Source of the DNA: Tsuneonella sediminis
Lineage (GTDB): Bacteria > Pseudomonadota > Alphaproteobacteria > Sphingomonadales > Sphingomonadaceae
DNA: 64,000 nt
NCBI RefSeq assembly: GCF_051912845.1
Contig: NZ_JBNCBU010000002.1
Location: forward strand, 124,001-188,000
Reading direction: 5' to 3'
The notes under the pieces were generated by a model. It saw only the letters and a program-made list of their open reading frames with translations, was not told where the DNA came from and searched no databases. The position numbers were made by a program, and so were the translations under genes. This document shows positions 36,359 through 45,315 of the stretch, one piece after another. The number at the start of each line of letters is the position of its first letter. Positions within the stretch are counted from its first letter, which is position 1.

Positions 36359-39300
36359 CCGCCGCCGCCAGGGGTTTCGATCACGAACACGTCGTCCCGT
36401 GCGAGATCGACCGAGGCGGTCGCCCCGAGCGGCTCGGCAGTCCCGTCGGCGCGCTCGATGCGGTTAATGCCCGCCGCGCCGTCGAATCCGCCTTCGAGGC
36501 CGGAGGGTGCCACCCGTCGGCGATTGGACAGGATGTTGGCGCGCATCGGCGCGCGAAACCGGATGCGCCGGATGGCCCCGTTGCCGCCTTGCCACTTGCC
36601 GGAGCCGCCCGACCCGCGGCGCACCGAGAATTCCTCGACCAGCACGGGAAACCGCGCTTCGAGGACTTCGGGGTCGGTCAGGCGGCTGTTGGTCATGTGG
36701 GTCTGTACCGCGTCCGCGCCGTCGAAGCCGGGGCCCGCCCCCGATCCTCCTGCGATCGTCTCGTAATACTGGTGCGCCGCGTCGCCGAAGGTGAAATTGT
36801 TCATCGTCCCCTGGCATCCGGCCTGCGCGCCGAGCGCTCCGAGCAGCGCGTCGGTAATGGCCTGGCTGGTCTCGACATTGCCCGCGACGACTGCCGCCGG
36901 CCACTCGGGCGACAGCATCGAGCCCGTTGGGATGCGCAGCTCGATCGGGCGCAGGAACCCGTCGTTGAGCGGTATCGCGCTGTCGAGCAGGGTTCGCACC
37001 GCATAGAGACAGGCCGCGCGCACCACGGGGCGCGGCGCGTTGAAGTTGCCGGTGTGCTGGCTGCTCGTTCCGGCAAAGTCGATCGTCGCGCGGCCGGCCT
37101 GCGGGTCGACACGCACCGCGACCCGAACCTTCGCTCCATCGTCCATCTCGACCGCGTGTTCGCCCCCCTTGAGGCTCCCGAGCAGGGTCCGCACCGCCCC
37201 TTCCGCGAAATCGAGGAGATGTCCCATGTAGGCCGAGACCGTCGCCTTGCCGTGCGCTGCTACCAGTTCAAGCAGCCTGTCGGCCCCGCGCCTGCATGCG
37301 GCGACCTGCGCGGCGAGGTCGGCGATGTTCTGGTCAGGACTACGCGCCGGATGCGGCCCGCTTTCGAGCAGGTGTCTCAGCTCGTCAGCGCGAAAGCGTC
37401 CGCCGCGAACAAGCAGGACGTCGTCGAGAACGACGCCTTCCTCGTCTATCCGTGTGGAGTTCGAAGGCATCGAGCCCGGGGCAATCCCGCCGACGTCGGC
37501 GTGGTGGCCCCGCGCGGCGACAAAAAAGGAGGGGGCTTCGTCCTCAGCGACGAAAACAGGTGCGATGACGGTGATGTCGGGCAGGTGCGTGCCGCCTGCG
37601 TAGGGCGCGTTGAGCGCGTAAGCATCCCCCGGCTGCATCGTGCCGGCGCGATTGTCGATCACCGTGCGCACGCTGTCGCCCATCGATCCCAGGTGCACGG
37701 GGATGTGCGGAGCGTTGGCGATGAGACTGCCTGTCGCGTCGAACACCGCGCAGGAGAAATCCAACCGCTCGCGAATGTTGACCGAGCTTGCCGAATGCTG
37801 GAGGGCGGCGCCCATCTCTTCCGCGATGCCCATGAACAGGCCGCCAAAGATCTCCAGCCGGGCGGGGTCGATGCCCGTCCCCCGGAGAGCGCCCTCCGCC
37901 GCGCCGGTACGCGACAGGACGAGCATGCCGTCCCCGGCTTGTGCGGCCGACCATCCGGGCTCGACCACCAGCGTGGCGACCGGGTCGACCACCAGCGCGG
38001 GACCCTCGATCGTCTGGCCCCGCCCCAGCGTGGCGCGTTCGAAGACCGGTGTAGCCCGTTTTTCACCCGCCATCGTGCAGGCGACCTCCGCCACCGGTTC
38101 GCCCCGATCGTCCGGCACCGAACAATCGCCGCCGGGCGCGTGCCCGCTAGGCACGACGGCCTCCACCCGCAGCATGTCGATCACGAGGGGAGCATCGGCA
38201 GCGTATCCGAATCGGGCACGGTGCGCAGCTGCGAAAGCCTGGCGCATTGCAGCCTCCTTTTCCAACGGCACGGGAATCGCGCTGTCGCCCGCCGCGAGGC
38301 GAATGTGCGCTTCGCTTTCGATCACGGTCCGCTCGGGATCGACACCCTGTTCAGCCAGAGCGCCACGCGCCTCGCCCGCGACGCGCTCGAAAGCCTTGCC
38401 GATCAGCGCGTCGCAGCCCTCGAGCGGCACGCCGAGCGTTTCCTCCCGAACCGCGCGGCGGTCGGCAAGACCCATGCCATAGGCCGAAAGCACGCCTCCA
38501 AGCGGATGGATCAGCACGGTCCCTATTCCCAGCGCATCGGCGACGAGGCACGCATGCTGTCCGCCTGCCCCGCCGAAACAGTTAAGCGCGAATCCGGCCA
38601 CGTCGTGTCCCCTGGCAACCGAAATCGAGCGGATCGCCTGCGCCATCTGGGCGACCGCGACCGCAAGGAAACCTTCCGCGGCTTCGTGGCGAGACATGCG
38701 CCGGCCGGTCGCGGTCTCGATTTCGGACAGCACCGCATCGATCCGGGCCTCGGCGGCGGCGGTGTCGAGCACCTCGTCTGCCCCCGGCCCGAACACCGCC
38801 GGGAAAAACGCGGGCTGGAGCTTGCCAAGGACGAGGTTGCAATCGGTGACCGTCAGCGGTCCCCCCTGGCGGTAGCATGCCGGCCCGGGCCGGGCGCCCG
38901 CGCTCTCGGGGCCGGCGAGGAAACGCGCGCCGTCGAAGCGGCAGATCGAACCGCCGCCAGCCGCGACGGTGTGGATCCGCAGCATCGGCGCGCGGATGCG
39001 GACGTTTGCCACGCGGTTCTCGCTGTCGCGTTCGTAAGCACCTGCGAAAAGCGAGACATCGGTGGACGTGCCCCCCATGTCGAACCCGATCACGCGGTCG
39101 AAGCCGGCAGCGCGGGCGGTCTCCGCCATCCCGACGATGCCACCGGCCGGGCCGGAAAGGACCGCGTCCTTGCCCCGCAGCACCCGGCCCGACGCAAGCC
39201 CTCCGCTCGACTGCATGAACAGCGGGTCGTGGCCCTCTCCCAGTGCCGAGGCGAAACCGTCTACATATCGGTGCAGTACCGGAGACAGGTAGGCATCGAC

Positions 39301-39924
39301 ACAGGTCGTCTCCGCCCGCGCGACGAGCTTTGCGAGCGGCGAGACCCGGTGACTGACGGCAATTTCCTCGAACCCGGCCTTGGCGGCGAGGCCGGCAAGC
39401 GCCTCCTCGTGCGCGGGGTGGCGAAAGCCGTGCATCAGCGCGATGGCGACGGCTCTGAAGCCTCGCTTGCGAGCGGCCTTCAAGCCCGCGAGCGCGCCCG
39501 TGCGGTCGAGTTCGCGCAGCACCTCGCCCTCGTGCGTTACCCGCTCGTCGATTTCGAGAACCTGGTCAGGTAGCGGCTCGGGCTTCTCGATCCCGAGAGC
39601 GAAGATATCGGGCCGCTCCTGCGTGCCGATCGTCAGCAGGTCGCCAAAGCCCTTCGTGACCACCAGCAGCACCGGCTGGCCCTTGCGCTCGAGCAGGGCG
39701 TTGGTCGCGATTGTGGTGCCGATCCGGACGTCCGCTGGCGGGAGCGACCCGTCGCGGCAGCCGGTCAGCCGCCGCATCGCCTCGATCGCCGCGTCGGAAT
39801 AGTGCGCCGGGTCGTCCGACAGCAGCTTGGCGCATGCGAGCCGGCCACCGGGATCGCGCGCGACGACATCGGTGAAGGTGCCGCCGCGATCGATCCAGAA
39901 CTGCCAGCGCCGGGAATCTGCCAT
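36343..39924 (-). CDS. Fused hydantoinase A/B (5-oxoprolinase-type)
   Basis: A 1193-residue protein joining an ATPase part (HyuA-like) and a hydantoinase B-like part. The N-terminus has the nucleotide block WIDRGGTFTDVVARDPGG and later GFDMGGTSTDVSLF. The second half starts at about 690 with LEIFGGLFMGIAEEMG and carries ANAPHIPVHLGSMGDS and FGDAAHQYYETIAGGSGAGP. It should open a five-membered ring (5-oxoproline or a hydantoin) with ATP. Length matches other fused prokaryotic oxoprolinases. No strong ribosome site is seen. An ATG at 39942 is possible. It is divergent from cheA. Confidence 0.92.
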   Translation of the reverse strand: MADSRRWQFWIDRGGTFTDVVARDPGGRLACAKLLSDDPAHYSDAAIEAMRRLTGCRDGSLPPADVRIGTTIATNALLERKGQPVLLVVTKGFGDLLTIGTQERPDIFALGIEKPEPLPDQVLEIDERVTHEGEVLRELDRTGALAGLKAARKRGFRAVAIALMHGFRHPAHEEALAGLAAKAGFEEIAVSHRVSPLAKLVARAETTCVDAYLSPVLHRYVDGFASALGEGHDPLFMQSSGGLASGRVLRGKDAVLSGPAGGIVGMAETARAAGFDRVIGFDMGGTSTDVSLFAGAYERDSENRVANVRIRAPMLRIHTVAAGGGSICRFDGARFLAGPESAGARPGPACYRQGGPLTVTDCNLVLGKLQPAFFPAVFGPGADEVLDTAAAEARIDAVLSEIETATGRRMSRHEAAEGFLAVAVAQMAQAIRSISVARGHDVAGFALNCFGGAGGQHACLVADALGIGTVLIHPLGGVLSAYGMGLADRRAVREETLGVPLEGCDALIGKAFERVAGEARGALAEQGVDPERTVIESEAHIRLAAGDSAIPVPLEKEAAMRQAFAAAHRARFGYAADAPLVIDMLRVEAVVPSGHAPGGDCSVPDDRGEPVAEVACTMAGEKRATPVFERATLGRGQTIEGPALVVDPVATLVVEPGWSAAQAGDGMLVLSRTGAAEGALRGTGIDPARLEIFGGLFMGIAEEMGAALQHSASSVNIRERLDFSCAVFDATGSLIANAPHIPVHLGSMGDSVRTVIDNRAGTMQPGDAYALNAPYAGGTHLPDITVIAPVFVAEDEAPSFFVAARGHHADVGGIAPGSMPSNSTRIDEEGVVLDDVLLVRGGRFRADELRHLLESGPHPARSPDQNIADLAAQVAACRRGADRLLELVAAHGKATVSAYMGHLLDFAEGAVRTLLGSLKGGEHAVEMDDGAKVRVAVRVDPQAGRATIDFAGTSSQHTGNFNAPRPVVRAACLYAVRTLLDSAIPLNDGFLRPIELRIPTGSMLSPEWPAAVVAGNVETSQAITDALLGALGAQAGCQGTMNNFTFGDAAHQYYETIAGGSGAGPGFDGADAVQTHMTNSRLTDPEVLEARFPVLVEEFSVRRGSGGSGKWQGGNGAIRRIRFRAPMRANILSNRRRVAPSGLEGGFDGAAGINRIERADGTAEPLGATASVDLARDDVFVIETPGGGGWGQA

Positions 39925-40033
39925 TGCAATGCTATGCCGCATGCCGCGCGGCGCCACAAACAGCCGACGGCGCAAACCCATCGTTAACCATCGTCCGCCA
40001 TAGCCCGTTGCGAGGGGCACCCGGGGGCGATTG

Positions 40034-42379
40034 ATGGACGACCTGCTGGCCGAATTCCTGGCCGAGACACGCGAGATGATGGAAGCGATCGGCGGCGAAC
40101 TGGTCGCCTGGGAAGCCGCGCCGTCCGACCGCACGCGTCTCGATGCGATTTTCCGGTTCGTGCACACGGTCAAGGGTAACTGCGGCTTCTTCGATTTTCC
40201 CCGGCTCGAGGCCCTCAGCCACGCCGCCGAGGACGCCTTGGCCGAGGTGCGCGCCGGCCAGCGTTCGGCAACCCCGCGTCTCGTGACGGCGGTGCTGGGC
40301 ATCGTCGACCGTATAGGCGCGATGGTCGATGCGATCGAGGCAGGGGCAGAGATGCCCGCAGGGTCCGACGAGCATCTTATAGCGGCCCTCCGGGTCGGCG
40401 AGGACACGGATGACGGCCCCGCATACGAGCCGTGCGATACTCGCGCCGCGCGATCGGGCGGTGCCCAGCGCACCATCCGGCTTCCCGTAAGCCTGCTCGA
40501 CGACGTCATGGCGAGCGTCTCGGACCTCGTGCTGGCGCGCAACCACCTCGCCCTGCGAGTGCGCGAGGCCGGCAGCGATTCGCCGATCTACGCTCCGTTC
40601 GAACGGTTGAACGGGATTCTCGACGAAGTTCGTCAGGCGGTCACGCGGCTGCGCATGCAGCGGATCGATCACCTCTACGCTGCGATCCCGCGGCTGGTGC
40701 GCGACCTCGCCGCCGAACTCGGCAAGCAGGTCATGGTCGATCTCGAAGGGGGCGAGGTCGAACTCGATCGCGAGATGATCGAGATGATCCGCGATTCGCT
40801 TACTCATATCATCCGCAATGCCATCGATCACGGCATCGAACTTCCCTCGGCGCGCCACGCGGCTGGCAAGCGCGAAATCGGCACGATCCTGGTGTCCGCG
40901 CGCCAGAGCGGGAACCGGATCATGCTCGCCGTTTCAGACGACGGCCGTGGGATCGACGGCGAACGCCTGGTCGCCAAGGCCGTCGCCGTGGGCGTGCTCA
41001 CCGCGGCCGAGGGCGAGAGCCTGTCCGATGACGAGCGCCGCGCGCTGATCTTCGAACCGGGCCTGTCGACCGCGGACGAGGTCACTTCGGTGTCCGGCCG
41101 CGGCGTGGGCATGGACGCGGTGCGCGCCAACATCGAGCGGGTGGGCGGCACCATCGAGGTCACAAGCACGCCGGGCGAAGGAACCCGAATCCTGCTCAGC
41201 CTGCCGCTGACGCTCAGCATCGTGCCGTCGCTGACGGTGAGCGCCGGCGGAGAGCTGTTCGCGCTGCCGCAATCCTATGTCGAGGAGATCGTTCACGGCC
41301 GCGCCGGCCACATCGAGATCGCCCGCGCGGGGGACGCCACTCTCGTCACCGTTCGCGACAGGCGCATTGCCTGTGTTTCGCTGGCCGGGGTGCTTGGCAT
41401 GGGGGGTGAATGCGATCCGCAGGCTGCGACGCTGGTCCTCATTCGCCTCGCCGGGGGCGACCTCTTCGCGATCGCGTGCGACCGGGTGCTCGACCACCAG
41501 GAACTCGTGATCAAACCGCTTGCCCCTGCGGTCATGGCATCGGGTTTGTATGCGGGCAGCACGCTTCTCGACGACGGCAAGCCGGTCCTGATGCTCGACA
41601 TCGCCGGCATCTCGCGAAAGTCCGGTCTCGTCGGCGACGTGCGCGGACGGATCCGGTCGGCGGCCAGCGAGGAACTTGCAGAGGCGGTGCGCGCGTGCGT
41701 CAAGGCCATGCTGTTCGTCGGTCTCGACGGTCGCCGACGGGCCGTGCGCCTGTCGCTCGTCAGGCGGTTCGAGCGCGTGCCGGCCGGGGCCGTCGATCTC
41801 GGTGGCGAGCGGCCACAGGTCGTGATCGGCGACCGCATCCTGACCCTCGCCGGCATCGGGGAAAGCACCCTTCCCGATGGCCAGGTTTCGCTCCTCCGTC
41901 TCGGCGACGGACAGAGCGAGATCGCCTATGTTTTCGCGCGCGTCATCGATACCGTCGACCTGCCCGAGGAGATCGTGCCCAGCGGGCGGGCGGGACCGGT
42001 CGAGGGGACCGTCCTGATCGACGGTGAACCGGCAGAATTGCTCGACGGACACTGGCTGTTCGCCGCGCATGCCGCCCCGGCGCGCGAGGCCCGCCGAATG
42101 ACCTGCCGCATCCCCGCAGGCGATCCGTGGGCTCGCTCCATCCTGGCGCCGCTGGTCGAAAGCGCGGGCTATGCCGTCGTCGACGAAAGCTACGCGGGCG
42201 CGGTGGACGTCGCGATCGCGTCCGCGGACGACCCCTTCACCGATCACCCTGCAGACAGCCTGATCACGCTCAGCGCCGATCCGGAAGCGACCTCGCCCGA
42301 CGGTCCGCTTCTCTACCGCTACGACCGGGCGGGCCTACTCGCGCGGCTTGCGGCGCTGCGCACCGGGAGGGCGGCATGA
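40034..42379 (+). CDS. cheA: Chemotaxis histidine kinase CheA
   Basis: A 781-residue kinase that passes phosphate to CheY and CheB. The Hpt domain (1-105) has the phosphorylated His44 in FVHTVKGN. A dimerisation segment (about 150-225) precedes the ATPase, with the N box HIIRNAIDHGIE, DDGRGIDGERL and GRGVGMDAVRANIERVGG. A CheW-like domain lies near 400-535. About 240 further residues follow. Their last part (about 690-775) looks like a receiver fold that has lost its phospho-Asp site. No separate P2 domain is evident. It opens the chemotaxis operon. The ATG at 40034 follows GGGGG. Confidence 0.95.
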   Translation: MDDLLAEFLAETREMMEAIGGELVAWEAAPSDRTRLDAIFRFVHTVKGNCGFFDFPRLEALSHAAEDALAEVRAGQRSATPRLVTAVLGIVDRIGAMVDAIEAGAEMPAGSDEHLIAALRVGEDTDDGPAYEPCDTRAARSGGAQRTIRLPVSLLDDVMASVSDLVLARNHLALRVREAGSDSPIYAPFERLNGILDEVRQAVTRLRMQRIDHLYAAIPRLVRDLAAELGKQVMVDLEGGEVELDREMIEMIRDSLTHIIRNAIDHGIELPSARHAAGKREIGTILVSARQSGNRIMLAVSDDGRGIDGERLVAKAVAVGVLTAAEGESLSDDERRALIFEPGLSTADEVTSVSGRGVGMDAVRANIERVGGTIEVTSTPGEGTRILLSLPLTLSIVPSLTVSAGGELFALPQSYVEEIVHGRAGHIEIARAGDATLVTVRDRRIACVSLAGVLGMGGECDPQAATLVLIRLAGGDLFAIACDRVLDHQELVIKPLAPAVMASGLYAGSTLLDDGKPVLMLDIAGISRKSGLVGDVRGRIRSAASEELAEAVRACVKAMLFVGLDGRRRAVRLSLVRRFERVPAGAVDLGGERPQVVIGDRILTLAGIGESTLPDGQVSLLRLGDGQSEIAYVFARVIDTVDLPEEIVPSGRAGPVEGTVLIDGEPAELLDGHWLFAAHAAPAREARRMTCRIPAGDPWARSILAPLVESAGYAVVDESYAGAVDVAIASADDPFTDHPADSLITLSADPEATSPDGPLLYRYDRAGLLARLAALRTGRAA

Positions 42380-42813
42380 GCGACCTCGTTCTTGTCCTGA
42401 GCCTTGCCGGGCGGCAAGTGGCCCTCCGCACGGCCGACGTCTTTTCGGTCGTCGAGATCGATCACGTGACGGCGATCCCGAGCGCTCCCGGATACGTAAG
42501 GGGCCTCAGTGCGCTACGGTCGATAACGCTCACCGTCATCGACGCGGCGGCTGCAATCGGTCTCGCCCCGCCGGCGAAGCCCGAACCGGGCGCTCGGGCC
42601 GCCATCGTCGACCACGAGGGGCACCGCTATGCTCTGGTCGTTGATGCCGTCGACGACGTTGCCGAACTGGTTGCCGGACCCGTGCCCGTCCCCGGGGAAG
42701 CCGGACCCCGGTGGCAGCGCGTGGGCGAAGGCCTGATCGAGACCTCTCGCGGTCCGGCACTGCTGCTCTCGCTCTCTGCCCTCCTCGCGGGGCCTCACGC
42801 AAGGGCGGCTTAA
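42376..42813 (+). CDS. cheW: Chemotaxis coupling protein CheW
   Basis: A 145-residue CheW domain that bridges receptors and CheA. It starts with LVLVLSLAGRQVALRTADVF and contains VRGLSALRSITLTVIDAAAA, the usual linker to the second half, and RYALVVDAVDDVAEL. The ATG overlaps the cheA stop by four bases after GGGAGGGCGGC. A longer reading upstream lies in cheA and is not real. Confidence 0.93.
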   Translation: MSDLVLVLSLAGRQVALRTADVFSVVEIDHVTAIPSAPGYVRGLSALRSITLTVIDAAAAIGLAPPAKPEPGARAAIVDHEGHRYALVVDAVDDVAELVAGPVPVPGEAGPRWQRVGEGLIETSRGPALLLSLSALLAGPHARAA

Positions 42814-42845
42814 CGAGATTCTTACCTGCGGGTCCTAGGAGACCC

Positions 42846-42857
42846 ATGAAAACATGA
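42846..42857 (+). other. Three-codon open reading frame (Met-Lys-Thr) before cheY
   Basis: AGGAG at 42837-42841 is four bases before ATG-AAA-ACA-TGA. Its stop overlaps the cheY ATG at 42854 in an ATGA. The Shine-Dalgarno fits this tiny frame better than cheY itself. It may be a coupling start, or chance. Confidence 0.3.
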
Positions 42858-43240
42858 ACGGATCGCACCAACCCATGAAACACTGCCTCGTCGTCGATGA
42901 TTCGCGGGTGATCCGCAAGGTATCCCGACACATCCTGGAATCGCTCGATTTCACGGTCGACGAAGCGGAAAACGGGCGCGAGGGACTGGAGAGGTGCGCC
43001 CAGTTGATGCCCGATGTAATCCTGCTCGACTGGAACATGCCGGTCATGAGCGGGATCGAGTTCATCGTCCAGCTCCGGCAGCGCGATGGCGGCAACAAGC
43101 CCAAGGTCGTCTTCTGCACCACCGAAAACGACGTCGCCCACATTCGAGAGGCGATCAGCGCGGGTGCGGACGAGTACGTGATGAAGCCGTTCGACCACGA
43201 GACGCTGCAGATCAAGCTCCAGCTTGTCGGCTTTTCCTGA
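42854..43240 (+). CDS. cheY: Single-domain response regulator CheY
   Basis: A 128-residue receiver domain. Acid pocket Asp15-Asp16 lies in CLVVDDSRVI, the phosphorylated residue is Asp59 in LLDWNMPVMSG, and the switch Lys lies in YVMKPFDHE. It should carry the CheA signal to the flagellar motor. There is an internal ATG at 42875 that would remove seven non-conserved residues. It lies 40 bases after cheW. Confidence 0.94.
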   Translation: MNGSHQPMKHCLVVDDSRVIRKVSRHILESLDFTVDEAENGREGLERCAQLMPDVILLDWNMPVMSGIEFIVQLRQRDGGNKPKVVFCTTENDVAHIREAISAGADEYVMKPFDHETLQIKLQLVGFS

Positions 43241-43248
43241 GTTCCCGT

Positions 43249-44382
43249 ATGAACCGGGGTGCCACCACCGCCGGAGCGTCAACCGCGCCACGCGACCGAC
43301 GCCAGACCGTGCGCGTCATGGTCGTCGACGACTCGCTTGTCGCGCGGACCGTCCTCTCGCGCATCGTTGAGGGCGAACCCGACTTCGAAATCGTGGCCAA
43401 GGCCACCACCGGGGAAATGGCGATCCAGCGCCTCGCCGAAACCCCGGTCGACGTCGTCCTGCTCGACCTCGAAATGCCCGGGATCGGCGGTATGGGCGCG
43501 CTTCCCCGTATTCTCGAACTCGCCCGCGACGCCAAGGTCCTCGTCGTCTCGTCACTGACCGAACGCGGTGCGCAGGCCACCCTTTCGGCGCTCGCGATCG
43601 GCGCGGCCGATACGCTGCTCAAACCGCGCTCAGGCGAGTTCGATGCCGCCTACGCGAGGACGCTCGTCAACAAGATCCGGGCGCTCGCGCCGTCGGGGAT
43701 CGGCCCGAGCGCCGGCGGCGCACACCGGGCGGCGCCCACCGCGGCTCGCGCCATACCGGCAAGCGGAGACCCCCTCGCGCTTGCGATCGGCGCGTCGACA
43801 GGCGGTATCCATGCGCTCTGCCTGCTGCTCGGCGCGCTGCCCCGCAGTTTCACGCTGCCGATCCTGGTAGTCCAGCACCTTCCGGCAAGCTTCATGACCA
43901 CCCTCGCCCGCCAGCTCGCGACCGCCTCGGGTCGTCCAGCCTCGGTAGCCGACTGCGGAACACCGCTGGAACCGGGCGAAATCCTCGTCGCGCCCGGAGC
44001 GGGGCACATGGTCGTACGGCGAACGAACGGGCGACTGGTGACGGGTGTTGCGCACCACGCCGTTCCGAGCGGCTGCACGCCGTCAGTCGATCCGTTGTTC
44101 GAGACCCTCGCCGACGCCACGGGGGGTCGCGCGCTCGGCGTCGTCCTTTCGGGCATGGGACGCGACGGCGCGGTCGGTGCCGAACGGCTGGTTAACGCGG
44201 GGGGCACGCTGCTGGCACAGGACGCTGCGACGTCGGCAGTCTGGGGAATGCCGCGCGCCGTGGTCGAAGCGGGCCTGACGACGCTGGTGGGCGATCCGGA
44301 AGCTCTGGCCAAGAAACTCGCGGCCCTCGCCACGACCGACGATCGCGGCCCGGCACGCACCGCGCGGACGGTCCGGGCATGA
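43249..44382 (+). CDS. cheB: Chemotaxis response regulator methylesterase CheB
   Basis: A 377-residue protein with a receiver domain (about 20-140, Asp73 in LLDLEMPGIGG) and a methylesterase domain (about 175-365). The catalytic triad is placed at Ser183 in GASTGG, His210 in VVQHLPASF and Asp306 in SGMGRDG. It removes methyl groups or deamidates Gln on receptors. It starts at 43249, eight bases after cheY. Upstream in-frame extension lies within cheY. Confidence 0.95.
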   Translation: MNRGATTAGASTAPRDRRQTVRVMVVDDSLVARTVLSRIVEGEPDFEIVAKATTGEMAIQRLAETPVDVVLLDLEMPGIGGMGALPRILELARDAKVLVVSSLTERGAQATLSALAIGAADTLLKPRSGEFDAAYARTLVNKIRALAPSGIGPSAGGAHRAAPTAARAIPASGDPLALAIGASTGGIHALCLLLGALPRSFTLPILVVQHLPASFMTTLARQLATASGRPASVADCGTPLEPGEILVAPGAGHMVVRRTNGRLVTGVAHHAVPSGCTPSVDPLFETLADATGGRALGVVLSGMGRDGAVGAERLVNAGGTLLAQDAATSAVWGMPRAVVEAGLTTLVGDPEALAKKLAALATTDDRGPARTARTVRA

Positions 44383-45224
44383 GCGAGATATCCCAGCGCA
44401 TCGTCGCGGACCTGCTCTTCTCGCGGACCGGACAGCAGCTCGCCGAGAATCGCCGCTGGCGCATCCAGACCGCGCTCGCGGGGCTCTTTCGCGAGCGCGG
44501 CATCTCGAATCTCGACCAGCTCGTCTGCCTGCTCGCCGATCCGCGCGAGGAGGGACTGGCCCAGGACGTGGTCGAGGCCCTGCTCAACAACGAGACCTAC
44601 TTCTTCCGCGATCGCCTGATGTTCGACCTCCTCGCGAAAGAGGTCCTTCCCGATCTCGCGGCGAAGCGTGCGGCGACCCGGCGCCTGACGATCTGGTCAG
44701 GCGGATGCTCGAGCGGACAGGAGGCGCTATCGCTCGCCATCCTCTTTGCCGACGACCCCAAGACATGGGACGGCTGGCGGATCGACATTCTGGGGACCGA
44801 CATATCGGGCAAGGCGATCGAGGCGGCGCGGCGCGGCTGCTACACGCAGTTCGAGATCCAGCGCGGTCTCGGGGTCACCCAGATGCTGCGCTGGTTCGAC
44901 GAAAGCGAACAGGGATGGAGGCCGCGTCCCGAGCTCGCGCGCCGGATGCGATTCGAACGCCGCAACGTGCTCGACGCTCCGCCCGAGCCGGGCCGCTTCG
45001 ACCTTGTCCTGTGCCGCAACGTCCTGCTCTATTTCGACCTCGTCTACCGCGGCCGCGCGTTCGATCGCCTTGCCGAAGCTGTGGCGGTCGACGGCTGGCT
45101 GATGATCGGCGCGGGGGAATCGGCAAAGGGTCATTCCGACGCATTCGTTCCCGCATGCGACACCAGCGGACTCTATCGCAGGACCCCGCGATCCGTCGAG
45201 CCGCGCACTGCGGTAGCGCGCTGA
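44379..45224 (+). CDS. cheR: Chemotaxis protein methyltransferase CheR
   Basis: A 281-residue SAM-dependent methyltransferase acting on receptor glutamates. Marks are NNETYFFRDRLMFDLL at about 68-83 and the SAM motif WSGGCSSGQEALSLAI. Further on are LGTDISGKAIEAARRG and FDLVLCRNVLLYFD. The start overlaps the cheB stop by four bases. No C-terminal TPR extension is present. Confidence 0.94.
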   Translation: MSEISQRIVADLLFSRTGQQLAENRRWRIQTALAGLFRERGISNLDQLVCLLADPREEGLAQDVVEALLNNETYFFRDRLMFDLLAKEVLPDLAAKRAATRRLTIWSGGCSSGQEALSLAILFADDPKTWDGWRIDILGTDISGKAIEAARRGCYTQFEIQRGLGVTQMLRWFDESEQGWRPRPELARRMRFERRNVLDAPPEPGRFDLVLCRNVLLYFDLVYRGRAFDRLAEAVAVDGWLMIGAGESAKGHSDAFVPACDTSGLYRRTPRSVEPRTAVAR

Positions 45225-45244
45225 AATGCTCGGTAAACAACGAT

Positions 45245-45259
45245 TTAACGCTTCCTTAG
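45245..45259. promoter_or_regulatory. CtrA-binding-like site
   Basis: The site reads TTAA, seven bases, then TTAG, which matches the alphaproteobacterial CtrA consensus TTAA-N7-TTAA at seven of eight positions. It lies 57-71 bases before the GGDEF-EAL start. CtrA often controls motility in this class, so an internal promoter is plausible. Confidence 0.4.
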
Positions 45260-45315
45260 GTAGTGCGTTCTATCGCCTCGGCCGGCGCAGTGCGCCGCGC
45301 GAGGAGGGGAACCGC

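Noticed and set aside
36349..39573. 1074-codon open frame on the plus strand
   Set aside because: It mirrors the fused hydantoinase, whose protein has clear family motifs; the antisense product has none.
42810..42824. CtrA-like site between cheW and cheY (TTAA with later TTA)
   Set aside because: The spacing is eight bases and the second half is incomplete, so it does not fit the consensus.
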